DNA of 64,000 nucleotides from assembly GCF_024362785.1 (NCBI RefSeq), contig NZ_CP093301.1:3534001-3598000 (forward strand), in the 5' to 3' direction. Position 1 is the first letter of the stretch, and each line of letters starts with the position of its first letter. The stretch comes from Evansella sp. LMS18. Lineage in GTDB: Bacteria; Bacillota; Bacilli; Bacillales; Salisediminibacteriaceae. A program made the translations under genes and the position numbers. Of this stretch, positions 1 through 8,561 are shown piece after piece. A model generated the notes under the pieces. That model had not been told where the DNA came from, did no database searches, and saw only the letters and a list, made by a program, of their open reading frames with translations.

Positions 1-21
1 ATATAACGGGTTTTCTAAATG

Positions 22-68
22 GGAGCTTGTCAGGCTTATTTTGAGGCAATCTAATTTCACAAGCTCCC
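22..68. repeat. 10-bp perfect inverted repeat in noncoding left edge
   Basis: GGGAGCTTGT at 22-31 is repeated as its exact reverse complement at 59-68, separated by 27 bases. No open frame of note crosses positions 1-240 on either strand. It could be part of a leader or terminator of a gene lying left of the window. The function is unknown. Confidence 0.5.
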
Positions 69-108
69 TTAAAGTCACCATTATAACTGGAGAAAATATG
101 AAACAGCA

Positions 109-140
109 CAGGCCAAATCTAAGGGTTTGGCCTGTTTATG
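109..140 (+). terminator. Hairpin resembling an intrinsic terminator
   Basis: CAGGCCAAA at 109-117 pairs perfectly with TTTGGCCTG at 126-134, leaving an 8-base loop, and is followed by a weak T-rich tail. It probably ends a transcript entering from the left of the window. No gene lies between here and the repeat array that starts near 264. Confidence 0.5.
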
Positions 141-263
141 TTCGCTTATATATCAACGATTCTAATGACACTGTATCAGCCTGCAAAAAATCAGCACAAA
201 TAACATAATTATAATAACTGTTGTCATTGTGTTATTTGCTGTAACTTTACAGTGCAGTGGATT

Positions 264-1251
264 TTCTTGCGGTACTTGAGATTAGAAAATCCGAAACTCA
301 AGGGATGCAAGAAGCTCTTGCGGTACTTGAGAATTGAAAAACCAGAACTCAGGGGATGCAAGAAGCTCTTGCGGTACTTGAGAATTGAAAATCCGAAACT
401 CAGGGGATGCAAGAAGCTCTTGCGGCACTTGAGAATTGAAAATCCGAAACTCAAGGGATGCAAGAAGCTCTTGCGGCACTTGAGAATTGAAAATCCGAAA
501 CTCAAGGGATGCAAGAAGGTCTTGCGTTACTTGAGCGGGAGTAAATTTGTTACTCAAGGGATGCAAGAAGGTCTTGCGGTAATTGAGATTTAAAAATCCG
601 AAACTCAAGGGATGCAAGAAGCCCTTGCGGTACTTGAGAATTGAAAATCCGGAACTCAAGGGATGCAAGAAGCTCTTGCGGTACTTGAGAATTGAAAATC
701 CGAAACTCAAGGGATGCAAGAAGCTCTTGCGGCACTTGAGAATTGAAAATCCGAAACTCAAGGGATGCAAGAAGCTCTTGCGGCACTTGAGTGGGAGTAA
801 ATTTGTTACTCAAGGGATGCAAGAAGCTCTTGCGGCACTTGAGTGGGAGTAAATTTGTTACTCAAGGGATGCAAGAAGCTCTTGCGGTACTTGAGAATTG
901 AAAATCCGGAACTCAAGGGATGCAAGAAGCTCTTGCGGTACTTGAGATTAGAAAATCCGAAACTCAAGGGATGCAAGAGACTCTTGCGGCACTTGAGAAT
1001 TGAAAATCTGGAACTCAAGGGATGCAAGAAGCTCTTGCGGTACTTGAGAATTGAAAATCCGGAACTCAAGGGATGCAAGAAGCTCTTGCGGTACTTGAGA
1101 TTAGAAAATCCGAAACTCAAGGGATGCAAGAGACTCTTGCGGCACTTGAGAATTGAAAATCTGGAACTCAAGGGATGCAAGAAGCCCTTGCGGTACTTGA
1201 GAATTGAAAATCCGAAACTCAGGGGATGCAAGAAGCTCTTGCGGCACTTGA
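264..1251. repeat. Tandem array of about 19 copies of a 51-bp double-hairpin unit
   Basis: The landmark ATGCAAG recurs at 305, 356, 407, 458, 509, 561, 612, 663, 714, 765, 817, 869, 920, 971, 1022, 1073, 1124, 1175 and 1226. The spacing is 51 bp, except 52 bp after 509, 765 and 817. Each unit carries two inverted repeats: GCAAGA-3 nt-TCTTGC, and CTTGAG-about 15 nt-CTCAAG. Two unrelated loop sequences occur inside the second stem: an AATTGAAAATCCGAA type, and a GGGAGTAAATTTGTT type in the three 52-bp units. Because 51 is a multiple of three, long open frames appear in several phases. The three 52-bp units shift the frame and no ribosome binding site is evident, so I read the array as noncoding structured DNA or RNA. 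There are no unique spacers, so it is not a CRISPR array. Confidence 0.95.
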
Positions 1252-1278
1252 TTTTCTCCACGTACCCCGCACTGCTTA

Positions 1279-1303
1279 CCTGGATATATCCAGGCTTTTT
1301 TTA
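1279..1303 (+). terminator. Terminator just right of the tandem array
   Basis: The perfect 16-base palindrome CCTGGATATATCCAGG at 1279-1294 is followed by CTTTTTTT. It would end any transcript running rightward through the repeat array and insulate asnO from it. Confidence 0.65.
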
Positions 1304-1502
1304 AGTACAGGAAACTGATGCCATTGCAGAGCTAAAGAATTTTAGGAGGAAGGCTGGAATTAGCGATTCTGTTTGATTGTATCCAGAAGACACAGATGGA
1401 TAAAAAATGAATACCATAATAAAGTGCTAAAACTATTTATACTTTGTTTTCGCTAAGTAACAGGCGATCACAAAGTTTGTCTGCTTATAAGGGGGATACA
1501 GG

Positions 1503-3347
1503 ATGTGCGGCATTACAGGATGGGGCGATTTCAGCCGTTCCTTAAAAGGTGAGAAGAAAACGATGGCAGCGATAACAGGCACGTTGGAAAAGCGCGGTCC
1601 TGATGATTCCCGGCTGTGGCTGGAGGAGCACGCTGCCTTTGGGCATACAAGGCTGGCAGTAGTTGACCTTAAAGGAGGAGTGCAGCCCATGACGAAGATG
1701 CATGGGGAAAGCTCCTATACTATTTGTTATAACGGTGAATTGTATAATACAGAGGAACTGAGAAGAGAACTTCAGGGGGCAGGTTATGCTTTCCGTACCC
1801 ATTCAGATACAGAAGTTCTGCTGGCAGCTTATATCCACTGGCGGGAGAGCTGCCTCGATAAATTAAATGGGATATATGCTTTCGCTATCTGGGACGGGGA
1901 AAGACAGCAGTTATTCCTGGCAAGAGACCGCCTTGGAGTAAAACCGCTGTTTTTTTACAGGCTGGGTGAGGGTGTTGTCTTTGGCTCGGAAATAAAAGCG
2001 ATATTAAAACATAAAGATATTGATCCGGTACTTGAAGAAGAAGGATTAAGAGAAGTACTTGCACTAAGCCCTTCCCGGACACCGGGCCATGGTATTTATA
2101 AGGGGATGGAAGAATTACGGCCGGCGCACTGGATGAGATTTTCGAAAGAAGGACTGGAAATCAGAAGGTACTGGCAGGTGGAGAGCAGGCCGCATACTGA
2201 TTCAGTGGAGGAAACGGCAGAACGGGTTCGCTCTTTATTTATCGATACAGTCCAGCGCCAGCTAGTGGCAGACGTTCCGGTGTGTACCTTTCTGTCCGGA
2301 GGCCTGGATTCCAGTGCAATCACAGCGATAAGTGCAGATTATCTGAAGAAGAATGGCAGAGGGCAGCTGAAAACATACTCCATCGATTATGAAGAGAATG
2401 ACCGTTATTTTAAATCAAGTAAATTTCAGCCGGACTCAGATAAACAGTGGATTCGCAAAATGGAAAAATCCTACAGAACAAGCCACAGAACCTGCGTCAT
2501 ATCTAATGAAAACCTTTATTGCAATCTTATAACAGCTTCAAAAAGCCGTGACCTGCCGGGGATGGCAGATATTGATTCATCGCTGTTGTGGTTTTGCGAA
2601 CAAATTAAACAGGACGTTACAGTAGGCCTTTCAGGAGAATGTGCAGATGAGATATTCGGGGGCTATCCATGGTTTCATGATGAAAAGATGATGAGCCAGC
2701 CAATCTTTCCGTGGATGAATTCTGTCGGAGAAAGGGAAGGGTTGCTGAAAGAAGAGCTGAAAAACAGGCTTAGCCTCAGAGAGTATGTGGAAAAGCAATA
2801 TGAGGAAACATTAAAAGAAGTACCTCATCTCGATGGGGAAAAAGGTCTGGATAAAAAACGAAGAGAGTTATTTTATGTCAATATGATCTGGTTTATGAGC
2901 ACGTTACTGGAGCGGAAAGACAGGATGAGTATGGCGGCCAGCCTGGAAGTAAGAGTGCCTTTTGCCGATCACCGGCTCGTGGAATATGTATGGAACATAC
3001 CATGGGAGATGAAAATGCTGGGTGGAAGGGAAAAAGGGATTTTAAGAAAAGCACTTGAAGGGATTCTGCCTGACGATGTGCTTTACAGGAAGAAAAGCCC
3101 TTATCCCAAAACTCACCATCCGGACTATGTAAGTCTCGCCGCAAACGGTTTGCAAGAGGTTATCGACAAGGAAACTCCTCTTACAGAAATTTTTGAGAAG
3201 AAACAGCTGCAGCAGCTTATCGATACAAAGGGATCTTCATTTAAACAGCCGTATTTTGGGCAGCTAATGACAGGACCACAGCTGATAGCCCATCTGCTTC
3301 AGGTTCATTACTGGCTTACTGAGAACAATGTCATGCTAAAATGGTAA
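1503..3347 (+). CDS. asnO: Asparagine synthetase, glutamine-hydrolysing (AsnO type)
   Basis: Converts aspartate, glutamine and ATP to asparagine and glutamate in the cytoplasm. Residue 2 is the N-terminal nucleophile Cys of the glutaminase (Ntn) domain, and the start MCGITGW is clear. RGPDD, NGELYN and a DTEVLL motif mark the first domain. The synthetase domain carries the pyrophosphate loop SGGLDSS near residues 264-270. The length (614 aa) equals that of B. subtilis AsnO, and motifs such as DLPGMADIDSSLLWFC and YRKKSPYPKTHHP are of the AsnO, not AsnB, type. In B. subtilis asnO is expressed during sporulation under sigma-E; no convincing sigma-E promoter is seen here. A GGGGGAT ribosome site precedes the ATG. 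Confidence 0.95.
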   Translation: MCGITGWGDFSRSLKGEKKTMAAITGTLEKRGPDDSRLWLEEHAAFGHTRLAVVDLKGGVQPMTKMHGESSYTICYNGELYNTEELRRELQGAGYAFRTHSDTEVLLAAYIHWRESCLDKLNGIYAFAIWDGERQQLFLARDRLGVKPLFFYRLGEGVVFGSEIKAILKHKDIDPVLEEEGLREVLALSPSRTPGHGIYKGMEELRPAHWMRFSKEGLEIRRYWQVESRPHTDSVEETAERVRSLFIDTVQRQLVADVPVCTFLSGGLDSSAITAISADYLKKNGRGQLKTYSIDYEENDRYFKSSKFQPDSDKQWIRKMEKSYRTSHRTCVISNENLYCNLITASKSRDLPGMADIDSSLLWFCEQIKQDVTVGLSGECADEIFGGYPWFHDEKMMSQPIFPWMNSVGEREGLLKEELKNRLSLREYVEKQYEETLKEVPHLDGEKGLDKKRRELFYVNMIWFMSTLLERKDRMSMAASLEVRVPFADHRLVEYVWNIPWEMKMLGGREKGILRKALEGILPDDVLYRKKSPYPKTHHPDYVSLAANGLQEVIDKETPLTEIFEKKQLQQLIDTKGSSFKQPYFGQLMTGPQLIAHLLQVHYWLTENNVMLKW

Positions 3348-3401
3348 TGAGGAGAGCATCCAGTATAGATTGGTTAACAAGTTACACCTTTACCGGAACA
3401 T

Positions 3402-3429
3402 CCTGCCTTCTTAAAAAGGCGGGATTTTT
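3402..3429 (+). terminator. Terminator of asnO
   Basis: CCTGCCTT at 3402-3409 pairs with AAGGCGGG (ending 3423, one G-T pair), followed by ATTTTTC. It lies 55 bp after the asnO stop and before the dehydrogenase gene. Confidence 0.75.
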
Positions 3430-3478
3430 CATTCGCAATGGAGGGACAAGCATCACACATATTTTGTGAAAGGATGAG

Positions 3479-4228
3479 ATGAAAATGAGCAGGAAGTTTT
3501 CAGGGAAAACAGTCCTTGTTACTGGCGGGGCACAGGGAATCGGCAAGGCACTTTCCACAAGATACGCTGAAGAAGGGGCTATTGTTTATTTCTGTGATGT
3601 GAACAAAGAGGCAGGGGAGGCGCTCGAAAAAGAGCTTGCAGCAAAAGGCCTGGAAGCTGCCTTTGTTGAAGGAGATGTCTCGAAAGAAAAAGATGTAATG
3701 GCTGTCATTGAGACTGTTATATCGCAGGGGGACCAGCTGGATATACTTATAAACAACGCCGGGCTGTCCAGGTTTATTCCTCTCCAGGAGCTCAGTTTTG
3801 ACGAATGGAAAGAGATTATCCATACTAATTTAAGCAGTGTTTTTCTGTTTGCAAAATATGGGGCAGATCATCTTTCAGCCGGCGGATCGATCATTAATAT
3901 ATCCTCCACGAGAGCCACGATGTCCGAGCCAGATTCAGAAGCTTATGCTGCTTCCAAAGGGGGCATAACCGCTTTGACCCATGCCCTCGCAGCAAGTTTG
4001 GCAGGAAAAGCCAGGGTAAACAGTGTAAGCCCAGGCTGGATTGAAACGGCGAACTATGGAGAGCTTCGCAGGGAGGACCATGAACAGCATTTTTCAAAAA
4101 GAGTGGGGCATCCGGAAGATATAGTTAAGGCCTGCTTTTATTTATCAGACTTTGAAAACGCCTTTGTTACAGGTGAAAATATAGTGGTGGACGGTGGAAT
4201 GACAAGAAAAATGATCTACCGTGATTAG
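3479..4228 (+). CDS. Short-chain dehydrogenase/reductase (SDR)
   Basis: A classical SDR of 249 aa: NAD(P)-binding glycine motif TGGAQGIG at residues 16-23, NNAG near 92-95, catalytic Ser in the INISST segment near 142, and Tyr-x-x-x-Lys (YAASK) at about 156-160. The C-terminal PGWIETANYG and FVTGENIVVDGGMTRK segments are typical of the family. The substrate cannot be read from sequence. An AAAGGA site precedes the ATG at 3479; a second ATG two codons downstream is also possible. It sits alone between asnO and a HAD phosphatase with no obvious pathway partner. Confidence 0.88.
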   Translation: MKMSRKFSGKTVLVTGGAQGIGKALSTRYAEEGAIVYFCDVNKEAGEALEKELAAKGLEAAFVEGDVSKEKDVMAVIETVISQGDQLDILINNAGLSRFIPLQELSFDEWKEIIHTNLSSVFLFAKYGADHLSAGGSIINISSTRATMSEPDSEAYAASKGGITALTHALAASLAGKARVNSVSPGWIETANYGELRREDHEQHFSKRVGHPEDIVKACFYLSDFENAFVTGENIVVDGGMTRKMIYRD

Positions 4229-4295
4229 CCAGTCAATGGTGGTGTGGAGACGGGCTATTCAATATTTAAAGAACAACTGAGAACAGCAAAGGGAG

Positions 4296-5180
4296 ATGTA
4301 CAAATTGACGAAAGACATCAGATTAATTGCAACAGATATGGACGGAACACTTCTTAACGACGGCAGGGAAATTTCTCCGGAAAATATTAAAGCTATTCAA
4401 GCTGCGATAGAACAGGGAATTGAAGTAGCCGTTGCTACCGGAAGAGATTACACAGAAGCTGTTATGCCATTAAAGGAAGCGGGCCTCCGTTTGCCGCTAG
4501 TGTGTGTTAATGGAGCAGAAGTAAGGGAAAGGGACGGAGGAATAATTCACCAGCAGGTATTAACTTATGAAGACTTCCTGATGATGCAAGGGATACTTGA
4601 AGAGGAAGAACTTTATTATGAAGTATATACGACTAAAGGGGCTTACTCCAATAACGCAAAACGAGGGCTCGATGTGATTGTGGATCTTCTGGTGAACACA
4701 GGGAAGTTCGGAAGCTATGATGAAGTGATGAGTCTCGCAGAAGAGAGGTTTGCTGAAGGTGCCATTAACATGACAGAGGATTACAATGCATTGCTGCAGC
4801 AGGAGGATGTTGAGTTATTTAAAATTCTCGCGTTTACAGAGGATGATGAAAAACGGAACCGGGCGAAACAACGGCTTACGAGAAAAATGGATGTAGCTGT
4901 CAGCTCCTCTGCCAAAGAAAATCTGGAAATAACCCATATCAGCGCTACGAAGGGGGAAGGGATCAGGCAGCTGTCCCGTCATTTCAATATCCCTGTTGAA
5001 AATATGATGGTAATCGGGGATAATTTCAATGATGTTTCCATGATGAAAACCGCAGGGTATTCGGTAGCCATGGGAAATGCTGAAGAAGAAGTGAAACAAA
5101 TCTGCGATGAGATAACGGATGAAAATGTTAATGCCGGAGTCGCAAAAGCTATAAATAAAATACTTGGCGTTAAAAAATAA
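4296..5180 (+). CDS. HAD superfamily phosphatase, Cof/YcsE-like
   Basis: A HAD class IIB (Cof-type) hydrolase of up to 294 aa. Motif I is DMDGTLLND near residues 14-22, where the first Asp is the nucleophile and the second the acid. Motif II lies in VAVATGRD, and motif IV is GDNFNDVSMM near 241-250. Relatives dephosphorylate sugar phosphates or the riboflavin intermediate, so the substrate is open; a riboflavin-pathway role is conceivable because this genome has a rib operon. The ATG at 4296 lies only 2 bases after AAAGGG, whereas the TTG three codons later (4305) has ideal spacing from GGGAG and may be the true start. A strong terminator follows. Confidence 0.88.
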   Translation: MYKLTKDIRLIATDMDGTLLNDGREISPENIKAIQAAIEQGIEVAVATGRDYTEAVMPLKEAGLRLPLVCVNGAEVRERDGGIIHQQVLTYEDFLMMQGILEEEELYYEVYTTKGAYSNNAKRGLDVIVDLLVNTGKFGSYDEVMSLAEERFAEGAINMTEDYNALLQQEDVELFKILAFTEDDEKRNRAKQRLTRKMDVAVSSSAKENLEITHISATKGEGIRQLSRHFNIPVENMMVIGDNFNDVSMMKTAGYSVAMGNAEEEVKQICDEITDENVNAGVAKAINKILGVKK

Positions 5181-5186
5181 AGGAGA

Positions 5187-5220
5187 AGCCTGGCGGAACA
5201 TTTCCCGCCAGGCTTTTCTT
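5187..5220. terminator. Bidirectional terminator between HAD gene and permease
   Basis: AGCCTGGCGG at 5187-5196 pairs perfectly with CCGCCAGGCT at 5205-5214, followed by TTTTCTTC on the plus strand. It separates two convergent genes. Confidence 0.8.
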
Positions 5221-5236
5221 CTGTAAATTGAAAGGA

Positions 5237-6760
5237 TCAATCACCGGCAATCACTTCGGTTTTCGTTTTCTCACGGCCTGCAACACGAATGTCCTTTAAA
5301 TAGTAAGCTCCGAAGAAAACACCGATGAGAACGTAGCCTGCTGCATAATCCGCTGCCGCTGCGAACCCCATAGATGGAGCATGCATCAGCCCAATAAAGC
5401 TTAAAAATGCAGCGATGAAAGAGAACAGAGCAGCTTTATGATATTCATGGTCAATCAGGAAAACCGTAATAGCACCTAAAAGAATGGCTGTAAACATAGC
5501 CCCTTGTCCCAAAGGAACAATCCCGGCAGACAGATCAGCGATCATTTCCGGATTATTGCCGTTGAATCGGGTCATCAGGTAATTTGCGAAATATGGCAGC
5601 ATTGCGATTGAAACGGCAATGTAATATTTCTTCTCGTTTGTGGCAAAGGCAGAAGAGACCATAGAAATGCCAACATACACAAGGATTGGAGCGACAACTG
5701 CAACAGGAATGATTGCTGACAGAGCTGCAATAACACCGAACATGGCGGCTAGAAAGAAAACGCCAGCATTCAGAATACTGTATCCCCGTCCTGCTCCCAT
5801 CCATTTTGACCCAACGGAAGCAATATAAACTGTAGTAGGGAACATCCCGCCGAAGACAGCTCCGAGCATTGTGCCGACTCCGTCGACAGCCTGGCATTCC
5901 CTTACATCATAATTGTCGCCTTCCGCGGCCATTGCTTCCACATTATTCATTGTTTCTATTGCATTATATATGGTTATAGGCAGTAAAACAGCAAGAAGTG
6001 CGATCGCAGCTCCAAGCAAATACTGAAAACCTTCAAAAACAGCAAGGGAAGGGAGGATTGGATAAAATCCAAGGTTTCCGAGTCCCTCATTTACCGTGCT
6101 AATATCTGCATAACCGAGACCGAACGCCATTACTGTACCTATAATGATGGCAAACAGGGAAGCCGGAATTTTAAATGGAAGAGAAACCTTTCCAACAATC
6201 CCTAACAGGATAACAGCAAGAACGAACAGACCCACAACAGGCATCTCAAGTGTTTTAAACAGCATTTCACCAGCGATAAACGCGAGAGCTACACCAGCAA
6301 GGGCTCCGAGCATTGCAGCTCTTGGGAGATTTCTTTGAAGCCATTTCCCGGTAAAGCTTGCGAGAACTTCAATCAATCCGCTGAGAAACGCGGCTGCAAG
6401 AGCGATTGTCCAGGCAAGTTCCGGATCACCGGTCAGAGCATGTGCAGGAACCAAGACACCGAACAGGAAGATAAACATTACCGGGGTGCTGATTCCGTAT
6501 GATAAGGCGGTAACATCTGTACGCCCTTCTTTTTTCGCGAGGCGTCCGGCCATATAAGCATAGTATAAGTTTCCGAAAATAACAGCGACTGCTGCCCCGG
6601 GAATAACCTTTCCGAAGACGAGGGAAGCGGGAAAGCCGAGTCCCAGCATGGTAACTGTGATAATTACAAAATTTGCAAGGTTGTTCTGAAAGAGTGCAAA
6701 GAAAGCATCAGTATCTTCTTTTTTAAACCATGGATAATTAATTGCTTTTGCTGAGTTCAT
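5237..6760 (-). CDS. NCS2/AzgA-like purine permease, xpt operon
   Basis: A polytopic membrane protein of 507 aa with about 12-14 hydrophobic segments. The N-terminal cytoplasmic start is NYPWFKKEDTDAFFALFQNN, followed by a conserved DVTALSYGIST segment that resembles nucleobase transporters of the xanthine/uracil/AzgA superfamily. It lies 20 bp downstream of xpt in the same transcript, behind a guanine riboswitch, so xanthine or guanine/hypoxanthine uptake is the likely role. B. subtilis has the shorter PbuX in this position; this protein is about 70 residues longer and seems to be a different subfamily, so I give no symbol. An AAAAGGAG site precedes the ATG. Confidence 0.8.
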   Translation of the reverse strand: MNSAKAINYPWFKKEDTDAFFALFQNNLANFVIITVTMLGLGFPASLVFGKVIPGAAVAVIFGNLYYAYMAGRLAKKEGRTDVTALSYGISTPVMFIFLFGVLVPAHALTGDPELAWTIALAAAFLSGLIEVLASFTGKWLQRNLPRAAMLGALAGVALAFIAGEMLFKTLEMPVVGLFVLAVILLGIVGKVSLPFKIPASLFAIIIGTVMAFGLGYADISTVNEGLGNLGFYPILPSLAVFEGFQYLLGAAIALLAVLLPITIYNAIETMNNVEAMAAEGDNYDVRECQAVDGVGTMLGAVFGGMFPTTVYIASVGSKWMGAGRGYSILNAGVFFLAAMFGVIAALSAIIPVAVVAPILVYVGISMVSSAFATNEKKYYIAVSIAMLPYFANYLMTRFNGNNPEMIADLSAGIVPLGQGAMFTAILLGAITVFLIDHEYHKAALFSFIAAFLSFIGLMHAPSMGFAAAADYAAGYVLIGVFFGAYYLKDIRVAGREKTKTEVIAGD

Positions 6761-6780
6761 AGTAATGGCTCCTTTTCTGA

Positions 6781-7499
<719 letters not shown>

Positions 7500-7582
7500 A
7501 AGGGGAAAAACAGGGAAACAATTTATACATAACCAGCATTAATTAAACAAACGCTAATGTAAAGTTCCTGCGAGAGGCCGTT

Positions 7583-7653
7583 CACTCGTAGTCAAACAAT
7601 TTACGGTCGTTTGGTAGAGACTCGTGAGCCTTATTCTCACAGTTATACGAGTG
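7583..7653 (-). promoter_or_regulatory. Purine riboswitch, guanine class
   Basis: The reverse strand reads CACTCGTATAA at the 5' side and GACTACGAGTG at the 3' side, closing P1, with the conserved core TCTACC and CCGTAAAT between them. The nucleotide corresponding to position 74 (the C in GACTACG) is C, which specifies guanine/hypoxanthine over adenine. It is followed by a terminator and xpt. Confidence 0.93.
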
Positions 7654-7674
7654 TTGATTTATTAAGATGAACTG

Positions 7675-7703
7675 ATTATAGCATATTAATCTGTATGAGC
7701 AAA
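7675..7703 (-). promoter_or_regulatory. Sigma-A promoter of the xpt operon
   Basis: Reverse strand: TTTGCT (7698-7703), 17-bp spacer, TATAAT (7675-7680) with an extended TGC before the -10. Transcription would start about 15 bp before the guanine aptamer. Confidence 0.65.
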
Positions 7704-7708
7704 CTAAT

Positions 7709-7752
7709 TTTTCCGAACTTTTTCTTCATGTAAGTAAAGAATGTTCGGAAAA
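7709..7752. promoter_or_regulatory. Paired PurR boxes upstream of xpt
   Basis: TTTTCCGAACTTT at 7709-7721 and the inverted AATGTTCGGAAAA at about 7740-7752 share the CCGAAC core and AT-rich flanks of B. subtilis PurBoxes, arranged as the usual inverted pair. They lie just upstream of the xpt -35. This implies repression by PurR on top of the riboswitch, as reported for B. subtilis xpt-pbuX. The spacing is about 18 bp. Confidence 0.7.
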
Positions 7753-7782
7753 AAATGTAATTTTCTTTTCGAGGGATATCCG

Positions 7783-7812
7783 TTTACAAACTATCAAGGT
7801 TTTTAATAAAAT
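7783..7812 (+). promoter_or_regulatory. Probable sigma-A promoter of the PTS EIIA gene
   Basis: TTTACA at 7783-7788, an 18-bp spacer, and TAAAAT at 7807-7812, about 65 bp before the start codon. Confidence 0.5.
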
Positions 7813-7877
7813 AGACCTGCCTCATGTGTAACATGTATATACAAAAAAACTAATTTCTGAACTGGAAGGTGATTGGC

Positions 7878-8405
7878 ATGTTAAAAAAACTATTTGGACT
7901 TGATAAAAATAAATCGAAAGAAGTTGAAATGCCTGAAGCTGATGGAAAGGATGTACTTGCAAGCCCGATGAACGGAAAAGTAGTACCGCTCACCGAAGTA
8001 CCCGACCCTACATTTTCACAGAAGATGATGGGGGACGGCGTCGCTGTAGTCCCTTCGGAAGGAACCGTTGTGTCACCTGTACACGGAGAAATTATGCAAG
8101 TGTTCCCGACTAAGCATGCCGTAGGAATTAAAACAGTAAACGGCGTTGAAATCCTTATTCATATAGGGATCGAAACAGTAAATATGCAAGGGGAAGGTTT
8201 CAAAGCGTTTGTTAAAGAAGGAGATAAAGTCGCCAAAGGGGACAAACTGGTTGAGTTTGATATGCAGCTTGTCGAAGAAAAGGCGGAAAGCACAATCACT
8301 CCTGTAATCATCACTAATGGCGATGCTGTACAGTCTATCGAGAAAAACGAGAATACTGACAATGCATCAGCCGGTGAAACGGTAGTAATGACAGTCAACA
8401 GCTAA
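7878..8405 (+). CDS. PTS glucose-type EIIA component (YpqE-like)
   Basis: A free-standing IIA-Glc/Crr family phosphocarrier of 175 aa. ASPMNGKVVPL opens the domain; the two active-site histidines are His80 (KHAVGIK) and His95 (LIHIGIETV), 15 residues apart as in the family, the second being the phosphorylated one. It would accept phosphate from HPr and pass it to a sugar-specific EIIBC encoded elsewhere. No other PTS gene is near. The frame extends to a GTG at 7869, but AAGGTGA sits correctly for the ATG at 7878. B. subtilis YpqE is the nearest relative I recall. Confidence 0.9.
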   Translation: MLKKLFGLDKNKSKEVEMPEADGKDVLASPMNGKVVPLTEVPDPTFSQKMMGDGVAVVPSEGTVVSPVHGEIMQVFPTKHAVGIKTVNGVEILIHIGIETVNMQGEGFKAFVKEGDKVAKGDKLVEFDMQLVEEKAESTITPVIITNGDAVQSIEKNENTDNASAGETVVMTVNS

Positions 8406-8437
8406 TAACACTGAAGTGAAATAAGCCTCTTTAAAGT

Positions 8438-8480
8438 AAAAGGTTCCGATTATCATAAAATTGATAATCGGAACCTTTTT
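8438..8480. terminator. Terminator after the EIIA gene
   Basis: AAAAGGTTCCGATTATCA pairs almost perfectly with TGATAATCGGAACCTTTTT around a short AT loop, giving an A-tract/T-tract bidirectional terminator. Confidence 0.85.
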
Positions 8481-8505
8481 GATGTGATTTCAAACGAATA
8501 CATAC

Positions 8506-8561
8506 GATTTATCCCGATGAAACCGTCCGTAAAACCCCCACTGGTTGAAGGTTCACTTTAT
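8506..8561. repeat. Interspersed structured repeat, copy A (internally deleted)
   Basis: GATTTATCCCGAT followed by AACCGTCCGTAAAAC and CACTGGTTGAAGGTTCAC matches the ends of the 160-bp copy at 51515-51674 but lacks its middle. The junction falls at the shared AAAAC sequence. A third copy lies at 34141-34215. It sits immediately after the uppP stop. Confidence 0.85.

Noticed and set aside
264-1251. CRISPR array
   Set aside because: The units are contiguous near-identical repeats with no unique spacers, and there are no cas genes in the window.
224-1304. Long repetitive open frames of 85-160 codons on both strands across the tandem array
   Set aside because: They arise because the repeat length is 51 bp. 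Three 52-bp units shift the phase, several frames are open at once, and no ribosome binding site is present.
1433-1690. Reverse-strand frame overlapping the asnO start
   Set aside because: Shadow of the asnO coding frame with no ribosome site or plausible protein character.
5553-5897. Frame antisense-offset within the purine permease gene
   Set aside because: Cys/Arg-rich shadow frame on the same strand as the real permease.
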